A DNA stretch of 64,000 nt, taken from NCBI RefSeq assembly GCF_029223525.1, contig NZ_JARHTQ010000029.1, forward strand, positions 1 to 64,000, read 5' to 3'. Origin of the DNA: Streptantibioticus ferralitis. GTDB taxonomy: Bacteria > Actinomycetota > Actinomycetes > Streptomycetales > Streptomycetaceae. The position numbers and the translations under genes are program-made. Within the stretch, counting starts at the first letter, position 1, and each line of letters starts with the position of its first letter. Of the stretch, positions 25,996-35,730 are shown in pieces. The notes under the pieces were generated by a model, which saw only the letters and a list, made by a program, of their open reading frames with translations, searched no databases and had not been told where the DNA came from.

Positions 25996-27801
25996 ATGAA
26001 ACAGCGCTGGAGATCCCTCGGCGGCCTACTCGCCCTCATCGGCGCACTGATCGTCTGGGCCCCCGCCCCTGCCCAGGCGGCGGTCAGCAGCGGCAACCTG
26101 ATCGTCAACGGCGACGCGGAGGCCGGCGGCTACTGCACCAACGACTGGGGCGCGGCCACCACCGTGCCCGGCTGGACCACCGAGGCCGGCGGCCCCAACG
26201 TCATGTGCTCCACCGCAGGGTCCTTCGGGCTGCCCAGCGACGGCCAGACGCCCGGTAAGGCATTCTTCGGGCCCGGCAACTTCGGCGACGGCGCCATGAC
26301 ACAGACCGTGGACGTCTCCTCGGCCGCCACGGCCATCGACGGCGGCGCGGTGAACTACAACCTCTCCGGCTGGCTCGGCGGCTGGACCGTCTACAGCGGC
26401 TACGTCGCGGTCAGCCTGCACTTCCACGATGCGAACGGCCGCCCGATCGGCGCGACCGCCAAGCTGCCGACGGTCTCCGCGACCGACCGCGGCCTGGCCA
26501 CCACGTTCCTCTCCCGCAGCACCACCGGCTCGATCCCCGCCGGGACCCGGTCCATCCAGGTCGAGGTGCAGTTCCTGTCGACGTCCAACGAGACCGGCTA
26601 CCTGGACAACCTCTCGCTCACCGTGAACACCCCGGTCACCGCGCCGGCCCCACTCGCCCCGCCCGCATCGAGCGTGCCCGGCTACGACCATGTGTTCATG
26701 GTCATGATGGAGAACACCGACTACTCCGAGATCATGAACGATCCATCGGACACCCCCTACATGCACAATCTGATGGGCCAGGGCGCGACGCTGACCGACT
26801 ACCACGGCGTCTACCACCCCAGCGACGAGAACTACCTCGCCGTCGCGGGCGGCAACACCTACACCAAGGGCGCCACCTACTGGCCCAACATCAACTCCCC
26901 CGAGCGCAACCTGGGCGACACCCTGGAGGCGACCGGCAAGAGCTGGAAGGCCTACGAGCAGGGCATGGGCACGCCCTGCAACACCAACAACAACTACGAC
27001 AGCTCCTACATGCCCGACGACGCGCCGTTCATCAACTACACCGACATCAGTGGCAACGCGTCCCGCTGCGCGGCGCACCTGTTCGACACCTCGCAACTGA
27101 CCACCGACCTGCAGTCGGCCGCGACCACACCGAACTTCTCCTGGATCGCCGCCGACGACTACTACGACGGCGAGGGCTCCGGCAACGGCAACTCCACCAG
27201 CCTGAAGACGCAGGACGGCTGGCTGAAGCAGACCCTCGCCCCGGTGCTGGCCTCCCCCGCCTGGACCCAGCAGCGTTCACTGCTCATCCTGACCTGGGAC
27301 GAGAGCGAGAACGAGGCGTACAACCACGTAGCCACCGTGGTCCTCGGCTCGCAAGGCACCGTATCGGCCGGGACCAGCAGCCCGAGCCATGACGACCACT
27401 ACGGCATCGCCCGCACCATCGAGGCGGCTCTCGGCCTGCCCGGTCTGACAGCCAACGACAGCTACGCGACACCGCTGAACGCCGCCTTCGTGCCGTCCGC
27501 CGCCACGACGCCGACGCTCACCGGCGACCTGAACGCGGTCGCGAACGGCGGCAATGTCACCTTCCGGTACACGGTGCCGTCCGCCGCGCAGGTGAGTGCG
27601 AAGAACTGGATCGGCATCTACCCGGCGGGCGTCACCCCCGGCCAGCAGTCCGCGCTGACCTGGGCCTACGCCCCCAACGCCAGCGGCACGGTGACCTTCT
27701 CCACCGGCAAGCTGTCCGGCGCGGGCACGTACGACGTGTACTACCTCGCCAACGACGGCTACTCGGTGCTGGCCGGACCTTTCTCACTGTCCGTCGGCTG
27801 A
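25996..27801 (+). CDS. Secreted alkaline-phosphatase-superfamily phosphoesterase (AcpA-like)
   Basis: A 601-residue exported enzyme. The signal peptide runs to APAQAA near 28. An N-terminal carbohydrate-binding-like jelly-roll region (about 30-220, GNLIVNGDAEAGG and DNLSLTVN) precedes a phosphoesterase domain: DHVFMVMMENTDYSEI (metal/nucleophile segment), YHPSDENYLAVAGG, SWIAADDYYDGEG, ILTWDESENEAYNHVATVVL and SHDDHYGIARTIE. A C-terminal beta domain (about 500-601) ends in AGPFSLSVG. These are marks of the phosphoesterase family that includes acid phosphatase AcpA and phospholipase C. I chose ATG 25996 because the signal peptide then starts normally. Likely role: extracellular phosphate scavenging. 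Confidence 0.88.
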   Translation: MKQRWRSLGGLLALIGALIVWAPAPAQAAVSSGNLIVNGDAEAGGYCTNDWGAATTVPGWTTEAGGPNVMCSTAGSFGLPSDGQTPGKAFFGPGNFGDGAMTQTVDVSSAATAIDGGAVNYNLSGWLGGWTVYSGYVAVSLHFHDANGRPIGATAKLPTVSATDRGLATTFLSRSTTGSIPAGTRSIQVEVQFLSTSNETGYLDNLSLTVNTPVTAPAPLAPPASSVPGYDHVFMVMMENTDYSEIMNDPSDTPYMHNLMGQGATLTDYHGVYHPSDENYLAVAGGNTYTKGATYWPNINSPERNLGDTLEATGKSWKAYEQGMGTPCNTNNNYDSSYMPDDAPFINYTDISGNASRCAAHLFDTSQLTTDLQSAATTPNFSWIAADDYYDGEGSGNGNSTSLKTQDGWLKQTLAPVLASPAWTQQRSLLILTWDESENEAYNHVATVVLGSQGTVSAGTSSPSHDDHYGIARTIEAALGLPGLTANDSYATPLNAAFVPSAATTPTLTGDLNAVANGGNVTFRYTVPSAAQVSAKNWIGIYPAGVTPGQQSALTWAYAPNASGTVTFSTGKLSGAGTYDVYYLANDGYSVLAGPFSLSVG

Positions 27802-27818
27802 TCCGCCGGTAGCGGTCA

Positions 27819-27905
27819 CAGGCCTGCGCGCTCAGCCCCACTCGATGTCGCCGCCCAGCGGCGCTCGACCTTGGCCAGGCGCCAGTAGCCGAGCGCGCAG
27901 GCCTG
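27819..27905. repeat. 15-bp perfect inverted repeat
   Basis: CAGGCCTGCGCGCTC (27819-27833) and its exact reverse complement (27891-27905) are separated by 57 nt, just after the phosphoesterase stop. It could be a long-loop terminator or the ends of a small deleted element. No gene lies between the arms. Confidence 0.6.
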
Positions 27906-28126
27906 AAACCAAGAAGCGGGGCGGCCAACCGCCCTTGAGCACGAGTCGCTCATCGGCGGGCTTCCCAGCGTCTTCGGCCACCTGTCGCTGGAGAGATCAC
28001 AGGTCAGTCAGCGGCTGTCCGGCGCTCTAGGCACGGTGCGATTGCCGCCGAAGGGGATCGCACCATCCCCGGGCGACCCCGCTTGCGGACTTCCCCGATC
28101 GCGGCGCCCCAAACCGAGCCCATCGG

Positions 28127-28327
28127 CTACGTGCCTGAGCCGCCCCACGGCGAAGCCCTGTCGTGCGAGGCGGCGTTGTAGTGCCTCAGCACCATGCGGG
28201 CCCGGGTGACTTGCGGGCCTTCCAGTGTCGCGAAACACGGATGAGTGCTGAGGGCATGGGCCACCTCGCGCCGCCGTGCCCATAGGGCCTCGGCGGACAG
28301 CTCATCACGCGCTTCGGCCTCGAACAC
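28127..28327 (-). pseudogene. Short coding-like fragment cut by an IS5 relic
   Basis: A minus-strand frame reads RDELSAEALWARRREVAHAL, CFATLEGPQVTRARMVLRHY and then stops. Its GC3 bias and protein-like composition look genuine, but I cannot name the family. Its start side abuts the IS5-type remnant on the other strand. The flank from 27906 to 28126 holds nothing I can support. Confidence 0.3.
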
Positions 28328-28700
28328 CCCTCCTCACCCGCCTCGCCACCACCCACCTCACCGTCACCAAAGCGTGGGTCGACACCGGCTACAAGAACCA
28401 GGCCGTCGAACACGGCGCCCAACTCGGCATCGACGTCGACGTCGTACCACGAAACAGGCAGGTCAAAGGCTTCTCGGTACTACCACGACGCTGGGTCGCA
28501 CAACGCAGCTTCGACTGGCTCATGATGCACCGCCGACTGGCCCGCGACTACGAAACCAAACCAACACACTCCAAGAGCGTGATCCGCCTCGCCGCGATCT
28601 CCGACCTCGCCAAACGGGCAACCGGTGAAACCATCACAACCTGGCGAAACGCATATAGCGCAATCACTCGCGAACTACGCGAACCAGACGTCCTTCAAAG
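28325..28700 (+). pseudogene. IS5-family transposase C-terminal fragment
   Basis: The plus strand encodes VDTGYKNQAVEHGAQLGI, FSVLPRRWVAQRSFDWLMMH, RRLARDYETKPTHSKSVIRL and AISDLAKRATGETITTW, the C-terminal catalytic half of IS5-type transposases (LPRRWVVERTFAW is the family motif around the final Glu; here the usual VERT reads VAQRS, so the catalytic Glu is lost). The N-terminal half is absent. It may derive from the same type of element as the N-terminal relic at 21832. Confidence 0.75.
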
Positions 28701-28723
28701 GCCCGGCCACCGCCTGCGGGGGC

Positions 28724-29488
28724 TCAGGGGGTGGGTAGGCCGCCCGGGTGGGCAGGGCGGCCGAAGCGGACTGGCACCCCGGGGGAGTACAGCACGCTCG
28801 CCGGCGGCCCGACCGGCGACGGTAGCCCGGCGGCAGTTACCAACTCATCCTCGCAGTACAGGAGTTCGGCCCGGTGCAGTGGCCAGTGCGGGTGGGTGTT
28901 GGGCAGATACACCGGTCGGCTGAAGAAGGCGTGGTGCATTCCCCAGCGGGCGGTCAGGAAGTGTTCGAGGGCGGTCGGCTCCTCGATCCGCTCGCCGACC
29001 CGCACCCCGATCCGGCAGCGCACCCCGCGCGGCCCGGGCCAGCGTCGGCTGCTGGTGTAGCTGATGGTGTCCGCGTCGCGGTGGATCGCCATGCTGGCCC
29101 ACATGTAGGGGAGCCGGAAGGCGCTGCGGGCGATGGCCACCGGCAGCAGACGCGATGCCTCCAGCGAGCGGAACACCACGCCGCGTCGGCCGTGCCGGTC
29201 CACCGAGTAGAGCCGCACGTTGGTCTCTGAAAAGGTGCCGAGGTACGGGATACCCGGCATCTTGAACCAGCCCACCCGGTACATCCGGAACGCCACCAGG
29301 CCGACGTAGGTGAGCCCGTCGTGCGTGTCCGGCACGGTCCCGGCCGGCAGCAGCGGCGCCACGTCCGCAGGGTCGGCGGCCCAGTGCAGGAACGACAGGT
29401 CGAGCCAGGACTGGGTGAGCAGTGTGTCCGGCACCTCGCGCACCGGCTCGGGCGTTATGGGCTCCGCAGGGGCAGGGGCGAGCGACAT
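28724..29488 (-). CDS. DUF2071 (YqjF-like) protein
   Basis: A 254-residue protein of the acetoacetate-decarboxylase-fold DUF2071 family, of unknown function. It shows TQSWLDLSFLHWAADPADVA, PLLPAGTVPDTHDGLTYVGL, VAFRMYRVGWF, SETNVRLYSVD, GVVFRSLEASRL and LTARWGMHHAFF in the order typical for YqjF-like proteins. I chose ATG 29488 because the upstream extension is low complexity; ATG 29506 is an alternative. It is a lone gene with an IS5 relic downstream. Confidence 0.85.
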   Translation of the reverse strand: MSLAPAPAEPITPEPVREVPDTLLTQSWLDLSFLHWAADPADVAPLLPAGTVPDTHDGLTYVGLVAFRMYRVGWFKMPGIPYLGTFSETNVRLYSVDRHGRRGVVFRSLEASRLLPVAIARSAFRLPYMWASMAIHRDADTISYTSSRRWPGPRGVRCRIGVRVGERIEEPTALEHFLTARWGMHHAFFSRPVYLPNTHPHWPLHRAELLYCEDELVTAAGLPSPVGPPASVLYSPGVPVRFGRPAHPGGLPTP

Positions 29489-29943
29489 CGCATCAGCGTC
29501 GCACATCCGTCCGGCCGTCGACGCGGGGACCCCCGGCCAGCCCGTCGTAGCGCATGCCGCGCCGCTCCCGCTCCCACGCGCGTCTTCCGTGCATCTGGCG
29601 GAACGGGCCCGCTCCCACGCGCGCGTCTGGGCTGTCGCGAGCGGGGCCGGCGCCTTGGTCGACGCGGCGCGGTGCATCGAACCGATGCCTACTGTTACTG
29701 CGGTTATCGTGACTCAGGGATCCGGGATTGCAATCAGGTACTCAGCCAGCCCAGCAGTCGGCAGAAGATCAAGTACAGCAATGGTAGACCCACGAACCGG
29801 GATCATGCCCGGGGCGCGGCCGTTCGCAAAGCCGCTGGTCAGTCGCTGTACGGCAGTAAGGACACCCTTCAGGGCGGGCCTGGTCGCCGCGGGTTCGCTC
29901 TGCTCCCCCTCCAATCCGTTGGGAGCGGGAGGGGGCTGACGGG
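29489..29943. other. Gene-poor interval
   Basis: About 450 bp upstream of the DUF2071 gene. Its promoter should be here. No other feature is recognisable. Confidence 0.5.
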
Positions 29944-30051
29944 GTGAGCGGCACGAGGGCGGGGTCGATACTGGCGGCGGTTGACGCCCGGCTTTGGGAT
30001 AAGGAGCGCGGTCTTGCCCGGCCGTACCCGTTGGTGTGCCGGGTTGTATGA
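29944..30051 (+). pseudogene. Possible cas3 N-terminal relic
   Basis: GTG 29944, after a GGAGGGGG-like site, opens a 35-codon frame reading VDARLWDKERGLARPYPLVC before a stop. Actinobacterial type I Cas3 proteins begin with an HD-nuclease segment of nearly this form (LW-K-GL--PYPLVCHLLDTAA). The similarity ends exactly before the metal-binding His. There is no CRISPR array or other cas gene nearby, so at most this is a truncated remnant. Confidence 0.35.
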
Positions 30052-30210
30052 CTAGGTGATGGGCCGTCGCGAGGCTAATGCGCCGAGAATGAGCCGTCCT
30101 GGGCTCGGGGGAGGGGCCTGGGGTGGTGCACGAGGGGGACAGGCGGCCAGGGCAGGTTCGATCAATTCATTCATTCACGGCGTTGATGCGACGACGGAGC
30201 GCGTCCTGTT

Positions 30211-30504
30211 CTACGCCTTGCGGTGTCGGCCGCGCCCTGGGGCCATTGGTCGGAACGCAGGCTCGGCTGGTTCCAGGCCCGCAGGCTCGTTCTTGGGCGG
30301 GTGCAGGATCTTCTGCGCCTCTTTGAGGTCGGCGGCCAGCGCGGCGAACTCCCAGGCGGTTCCGTTCCACCGCTGGATCAGCCGAGGCTGGTCTGGGTCA
30401 ACATGCTGGCCGCGAAGTGGCCCGTAGGCGTGAACGGCCTGTAGGCGGCCGATCTTCGCGTCGTGGCGGGCCAAGTAGGCGTCCAGGGGCTCTTCCTCGT
30501 GCAT
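30211..30504 (-). CDS. DUF6087 family protein
   Basis: A 97-residue protein with EEPLDAYLARHDAKIGRLQA, DQPRLIQRWNGTAWEFAAL and a basic tail ending GRGRHRKA, matching a small family common in Streptomyces. Function unknown; in many genomes such genes sit beside HTH regulators (compare 60857-62084). ATG 30504 is preceded by GGAGAAAG. It is downstream of a frameshifted hypothetical gene on the same strand. Confidence 0.75.
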   Translation of the reverse strand: MHEEEPLDAYLARHDAKIGRLQAVHAYGPLRGQHVDPDQPRLIQRWNGTAWEFAALAADLKEAQKILHPPKNEPAGLEPAEPAFRPMAPGRGRHRKA

Positions 30505-30616
30505 GTCGCGCTTTCTCCTATTGGTGACTCGCGTATCGGTCCCCGCCTGGAAGCGGCTAGCTCGGGGGATGCTAGTCGCTCCGACGGTACGCGAGGTCCT
30601 GATCGTGCCTTTCCCG

Positions 30617-30981
30617 TCAGATAGGGAGCTGCCAGGAAGGGCCATCCGGCTTGCGGTACCAGACCTGCTGACCGGCCGGACTGATCGTGAGGCCGAAGTC
30701 CTCTCGGGAGGGAGTTTCGTCCGGGAAGGTCGACGCCAGTTCCTCAACCGTGTCCCAGAGCCTATGAGGACCGATCTGCCGGACCTTCCCCCGACATGGG
30801 CACTGGCCGTTGAGCCGTTATCCGTCCACAGCCCCACGCCGGTGAGGTCGCCGTTGTCGTCGCGCCAGGAACACGAGTTGTATCCGGGGAGCGCGAGAGA
30901 CATCGGGAACTTCAGACGGTCGAGCACTTCCTTCACGGGCACAGCAGTTGTCTCGGCGGATCGGACTTTGAGGCTCCCCAA
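30617..30981 (-). pseudogene. Frameshifted hypothetical protein gene
   Basis: Two frames join at a run of five G (plus-strand C run near 30790). The first reads VKEVLDRLKFPMSLALPGYN, SWRDDNGDLTGVGLWTDNG; the second continues RQIGPHRLWDTVEELASTFP, REDFGLTISPAGQQVWYRKP to a TGA at 30619-30617. Together they make a plausible protein of about 118 residues. One base change in the G run would restore it, so this may be a real lesion or a sequence error. Family not recognised. Confidence 0.5.
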
Positions 30982-31079
30982 CGACTTTGCTGCTCAATTC
31001 CGTGTGCGGGTTGTCGTGTTGAGGAGATGATCGCTTGTGTGGTCGTTGTCCTGTCGTGCCGGCCGCGGGAGTGGTGTGG

Positions 31080-31202
31080 ATGTCGATGCAGCCGAAGGGG
31101 TTGCCGCAGGTCCCGGAGCAGACCGTGGCGGTGGCGCGGGCAGCGTTTCCGAAGGGCAGCCTGGCCGCGTGGGAATCTGGACTGACGCGTTTATCGGCCC
31201 GC
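31080..31202 (+). pseudogene. IS1182-type transposase N-terminal fragment
   Basis: ATG 31080 starts MSMQPKGLPQVPEQTVAVAR followed by AAFPKGSLA, the signature opening of IS1182-family transposases. Similarity ends there and the frame stops at 31202. Confidence 0.6.
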
Positions 31203-31203
31203 T

Positions 31204-31806
31204 GAGTCGGCCTTGCTCTCGGTCGAGTGTTTCGGGCGCCTGCTGGCCGACCTGGCCCGCGAACGGATCGTCCGGATGCCCTGGACACTGGTGGCAGGCG
31301 ATCTCTGCGTCAACTCCGAGTTGCTGCGGGTCGGTGTCGTCGAGCAAGCACGCTTTGACAACCTTCGCCCCGGCACGCACCTCGCCTCCGACGAACTCCC
31401 CGCGTGGTGGTAGGACGACCCTCCGCCGTGGGGACTGTCCCGCGAGCAGGCGCGCGTACTGGCGAGGGGGGATGCCATCCTCGATGTGCTCCCCGCGCTG
31501 CGTGAGGCCCCGTACGGGACTGAGGACATCGCCGTTGCCTTCTACAGCTTGGACTTCACCAACCCCGCCATCCTCGACCCCTACTGGGTCGAAGACGGCC
31601 GAACCGTCCTGGCCTGCTACGCCCTGGCCACCGCGCAGTTGCGCCCCGTGGACTTCAACTCCACCGGTGAACCAGGGGGGCCGACGCACCCTGTTCAAAC
31701 ATGCGTGGTCAACACCTTCAAGCTCGTTGACCGCGGCCCCTGCCCGGCGATCGAACAGGTTGTCTCCCGCCACTTCGGCTACGCGCTGGTCTGCGGCCAG
31801 ACGTGA
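31204..31806 (+). pseudogene. Unknown gene with in-frame stop; partial copy elsewhere
   Basis: A single plus-strand frame encodes LLADLARERIVRMPWTLVAG and LRPGTHLASDELPAWW, then TAG at 31411-31413, then continues LSREQARVLARGDAILDVLP, APYGTEDIAVAFYSLDFTNP, AILDPYWVEDGRTVLACYAL and ends at 31806. The stop interrupts an otherwise GC3-biased frame of about 200 codons. A second, shorter copy of the central part lies at 38735-38876. I do not recognise the family. Confidence 0.5.
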
Positions 31807-32471
31807 GGCTGAGCGCCACCAGCCGCTATGCGGCACGCCGTCCGTCTTCGGCTCAAAGCCCGGCCAACCCAGATGCGCTCGGTGTGGGAAGCAGCGCGCG
31901 CAGCACTGAGCGACAGCTGAGCCGCGACCTTCTCGATGGCTCCGCAGGACGACGGAGGCATACCGATATAGCGCTGTCAGAAGGCCACCTACCGCAGGAG
32001 TTTCCGGCATGACGGTCAGTCACCCACTTCACCGGCTCTCAGGGGCGTTAGCCGTGAACATCAACAACTGCCAGTATCCGGGGCTGGCGTGGGCTGTCCC
32101 GGTGCCCAGGTTGATCACGGTAACGGCGGCCGCTGTCGCCAGCAGGCCCCGAACGCTTCTCGGAATGCGCGTCGATTCCTCAGCCCGCTACAAGACTGAC
32201 GGCCCGGGCGATCGAGCATGCTGCGAATCGAGTTGTCGGCACAGGGCCTGGCAAGAATCCAGTTCGTATCCGCGCCGGCATCGTTACCGCGGTGCCCCGC
32301 CCGGTGCCGGGCAGACCAGAACCTATGACGGCTGCGGGCGGCGCGAAGGTCCTCGTTGCACTGTGAAGCGGTCCCTCCGTGCCGGATCGCACAGCGAGCC
32401 CGTTGTTCACCCGCCGGGGCCCGGATAGTCTCCGGCCGAACGGCCTTTCGGTCGTCTTTCGGGGGGATGAC
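31807..32471. other. Gene-poor interval before the PucR regulator
   Basis: About 660 bp with no convincing coding frame. The region next to 32472 should hold the regulator's promoter; no clear motif is seen. Confidence 0.45.
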
Positions 32472-33992
32472 ATGTACGGTGATGATCCGCGTGCGGACAC
32501 GGCGACCGCAGGCGGGCGGACTCGACGGGCCGACGACGTGCTGGACATGCAGCGTGTCGCCCGCCGAGGTGGCACTGCGCAGTTGCTCCAATGGCTGGCT
32601 GTCCGTACCGGGGCGGCCGCCCTGCTGGTGAATCGGTCGGGCGTCGTGGCCTCTCCGCCCTCGTTCCCCGTTGGCGAGGCCGAGCGTGATCTCGTTCTGC
32701 GCGGGGTCCGAGAGATCACGGCGCGGGGACTGAAGTCCGCGGCGATCGACCAGGAAGGCCTCGCTTGCGTCGTCCTTTACCTCGACGGGCCGCCAGGCGC
32801 CTGCGTGCCCCTTCTCGCCGCCGTGATGCCGCGGCCGGCACCGCCTGAACTGCCGCTGCTGCTCGCGGATGCCACATCCGTCCTGAGTCTGTGCTGGCAG
32901 GTGGAACACGCCAGGCGGCAGCAGCGTCGGCTGCGGATCGCCGATGCTCGAACCCGGGAAGCCGTCCTGCACCTGCTGATGAACGGTCATACGACCGCCG
33001 CACGCCAAGTCGCGGGAGCGCTGCGACCCGCGCTGCCCGACGTGGTGCGGGTGTACGTCATCGAGGGACCGCCCGCGGCACGCGGCACGGTGGCGGGCGC
33101 GCTGGCCAGGGTGGTCGTGGACACGTGGATCGTGCCGTGCCCCGTGTACGCCGACCACATGATGGTGCTCGCGCCCGCCAGCTCCGAGGCCCACACCGAC
33201 AGCCCTCCGCAGTGGGCATGGCCCTCGTCCGTGGCGGATACCTGCTGGATCGGGGTGAGCGACGTCGTGCCGTTACGCGATACCGCCACCGGCTACGCCC
33301 AGGCCTTCCACGCCCTCGCCGCTGCGCGCCACCGCACCGAACGGCTCGCCTCGTTCGCGGGCCACCCCGACCTGGCCCTCACCATCGGGCCGGCCGCGGC
33401 GGCCTGGGCCGGGGTCTTCCTTGCGCCGCTGCACGCCCACTGCGCCCGTCGTTCGCAGGACCCGGACGGCACGGAACTGCTGGCCACCGCAGCGTCATGG
33501 CTCAGTTTCTCCTCCCGCGCGACGGCCCATCTGAAGATCCACCGCAACACCCTGACGGCGCGTCTCACCCTCATCCAGGACCTGCTGGGGCTCGACCTGA
33601 ACCGGCTCGCCGACCAAGCCGCACTGGCGCTCGCACTACGCACGAGCGCCGCAGACATCCAGCCCCGCCCGCATCATCGCACGAGAGGGGGTGGGGGGAC
33701 GGCACCGTCCCTGGACGAACTCCTCGCGCTACCCCATGTCGTGGCATGGGCACAACGACAGTTCCATCCCCTACAGACGCCCGGCATCCCAACCTGCATC
33801 GCGCAGACGCTCACCACCTGGCTGCGCCTCGACGCACGCATCGGCCCGACAGCCGCTGCGCTGTCCCTCTCGGCATCCGCGGTGCGCAAACGCCTGACAC
33901 GGAGCGAAGCACTGCTCCAACGCTCCCTGCTGCGGTCCCCCAGCGCCATCCACGACCAGTGGCTCGCACTACGGGCCCTCGACCTCGCCTAG
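32472..33992 (+). CDS. PucR/CdaR-type transcriptional regulator
   Basis: A 506-residue regulator. The N-terminal half (about 20-160) looks like a ligand-sensing domain; the middle (about 170-330) has the GGDEF-related fold seen in PucR proteins. The PucR HTH is at about 340-390: ATAASWLSFSSRATAHLKIH then RNTLTARLTLIQDLLGLDL. Unusually, a second similar HTH-like block follows near the C-terminus (TTWLRLDARIGPTAAALSLS, SASAVRKRLTRSEALLQRS). ATG 32472 is preceded by GGGGGG 5 bp upstream. It stands alone, so it may act on distant genes or on the downstream nicotinamidase. Its ligand is unknown. Confidence 0.85.
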   Translation: MYGDDPRADTATAGGRTRRADDVLDMQRVARRGGTAQLLQWLAVRTGAAALLVNRSGVVASPPSFPVGEAERDLVLRGVREITARGLKSAAIDQEGLACVVLYLDGPPGACVPLLAAVMPRPAPPELPLLLADATSVLSLCWQVEHARRQQRRLRIADARTREAVLHLLMNGHTTAARQVAGALRPALPDVVRVYVIEGPPAARGTVAGALARVVVDTWIVPCPVYADHMMVLAPASSEAHTDSPPQWAWPSSVADTCWIGVSDVVPLRDTATGYAQAFHALAAARHRTERLASFAGHPDLALTIGPAAAAWAGVFLAPLHAHCARRSQDPDGTELLATAASWLSFSSRATAHLKIHRNTLTARLTLIQDLLGLDLNRLADQAALALALRTSAADIQPRPHHRTRGGGGTAPSLDELLALPHVVAWAQRQFHPLQTPGIPTCIAQTLTTWLRLDARIGPTAAALSLSASAVRKRLTRSEALLQRSLLRSPSAIHDQWLALRALDLA

Positions 33993-34154
33993 CCAAGCGA
34001 AGTGCTGCGTTCCACTTTGCCGGCCGGTCCGGGAGCGCATGATGAGGCTACTTGCGGCGGGGCGGGCGCGGCCGTCGGGTGGGCCCAGGGCGGCTCCCGG
34101 CGCTGACCTGCCCGTTGGGGTTCAGAAACGGCGGCTTCTAAGCTTGGCTTTAAG

Positions 34155-34184
34155 CCCCACCAAGAAATGATCTCGGTGGGGTTT
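34155..34184 (+). terminator. Rho-independent-like terminator
   Basis: CCCCACC (34155-34161), 13-nt loop, GGTGGGG (34175-34181), then TTT. The stem is perfect. It lies about 160 bp after the PucR-type gene. No gene is seen between 33993 and 34452. Confidence 0.65.
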
Positions 34185-34452
34185 CCCCTGTTGCCGCTGG
34201 TTCTGGCGGCTGTCCGCCGCACAGCCGCACTTGGCAGCGTTGTCTTTCGGTCGAATCATCTTGATCCCCACGCCCCGACCAGTCACTCCGTCAGACCGTC
34301 CGGAGGGCGACGAACTGGCCGAACTCGCGTGACAGCGAGGACCGAGCGCGTCGGGCCGGGCCGATCAGGTGAATGACCGGCCTGCGGTGCACCCGTTCAT
34401 AGCGGACGGGCAGGCATACGGGCACGGGTTCCTGCGAGGAAAGGATTGTTCT

Positions 34453-35043
34453 GTGCGCCGTGCTCTGATCGTCGTCGATGTGCAGAAGGACTTCTGCGAG
34501 GGAGGCAGTGTTCCGGTGAAGGGCGGCGCGGACAGGGCTGTCGCCATCGCCGGCCTGGTGCGGCGCGCTGACGGGGGTTACGCGCATATCGTCGCCACCC
34601 GCGACCACCACATCGACCCGGGGGCTCACTTCTCCGAGCACCCGGACTTCCAGGACTCCTTCCCCGTGCACTGCGTCGTCGGCAGCGAGGGAAGCGAGTT
34701 CCATCCGAACTTCGAGCCCGCCGTCGACTCCGGGGCCGTCGACGAAGTCTTCTACAAGGGGGCGCACTCCGCCTCGAAGAGCGGTTTCGAGGGTTCGGCC
34801 CAGGACGGCACGTCACTGGCCGACTGGCTGCGTGCCCGCGACGTCAGCGATCTCGACGTCGTCGGCATCGCCACCGACCACTGCGTGAAGGCCACCGCGT
34901 TGGACGGCGTACGCGCGGGCTTCGCGGTACGGGTCCTGCTCGACTACACCGCCGGCGTTGCCGCCGACACCACCAGCACGGCGATCAGCGAGCTGCGCCA
35001 CGCAGGTGTGGCGCTGAGCGGCGAGCCCGTCGTCCTCGCCTGA
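34453..35043 (+). CDS. pncA: Nicotinamidase / isochorismatase-family hydrolase
   Basis: A 196-residue cysteine hydrolase that likely converts nicotinamide to nicotinic acid for NAD salvage. It shows ALIVVDVQKDFCEGG (catalytic Asp), the metal-binding ATRDHHIDPGAHF, VFYKGAHSASKSGFEG (catalytic Lys), and GIATDHCVKATALDGV (nucleophile Cys). The length and order fit PncA well. I use GTG 34453 after GAGGAAAGG; upstream sequence in frame is not conserved. No cluster partner is evident. Confidence 0.92.
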   Translation: MRRALIVVDVQKDFCEGGSVPVKGGADRAVAIAGLVRRADGGYAHIVATRDHHIDPGAHFSEHPDFQDSFPVHCVVGSEGSEFHPNFEPAVDSGAVDEVFYKGAHSASKSGFEGSAQDGTSLADWLRARDVSDLDVVGIATDHCVKATALDGVRAGFAVRVLLDYTAGVAADTTSTAISELRHAGVALSGEPVVLA

Positions 35044-35095
35044 AACAGTTGCCACTTCTGCCGTGGGACCGGCAGGTCCCTCGCGGCCGCGTGAG

Positions 35096-35730
35096 CCGTT
35101 GCCGAAGGAGGCTGACGGTCCCTGGTGGTTGTCTGTGCCCGACAGGCTCCGGGGTCAGCGCACCACGGCCGCGGTGCAGGGCATCTGCCGCCGCCACGGC
35201 GAGAAGGAGTTCGCCGGATGGCTGGCCGAACAACGGCAGCAAGACCGGCACTTCGGCGACCTCAAGCGCGCCGATGCCCTGGCGGCCTTGCGCACCGCGC
35301 TGGACAGCTGGGCACCGCGGGCCGGCGCCCAGCTGCCGATAGCGACGACGTACTTTCGGCGGTGGTCCAACGCCTTTTGCCCGTCAGTGAGTTGACGGGC
35401 TGGAGCTGTCCACCCAGGACCGCCTCGTCTACCAGCAGGTGTTCGACCCGGAGTTTCCGCAGCCGTGGTCCGCCTACCTCGAACACCGCTCCCAGTATCC
35501 CGCCGACGGCGCGCCGGGCCTGCCGCTGGCACAGCGGCTGGCCCACGCCACCGGCGGGGGCCTGCCCGCCCATCAGGTGTTCCGCCCGGCGGTGGATTTG
35601 CGGGATGAGGCGAGCGTGGCGCTGCTGCTGGCCGACGAGATCCCGCAGGACCGGCAGCGGTCGCCCGGTACGCCGAAGCCCTCGCGCTGGCTCGCCGCAG
35701 TCGCCCCGGGTTCTCGACCGCGGCCGTGAC
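35096..35730 (+). pseudogene. Decayed coding region, kinase-associated or unknown
   Basis: Two frames in series look coding. The first reads [39 protein letters not shown] and [19 protein letters not shown]. The second continues [40 protein letters not shown] and [14 protein letters not shown]. They may be parts of one gene, or of two small genes of unknown function. Frame changes near 35395 and 35730 mark decay. Confidence 0.4.

Noticed and set aside
29700..30210. CRISPR array near the possible cas3 relic
   Set aside because: No spaced direct repeats of 25-37 bp are present here or elsewhere in the window.
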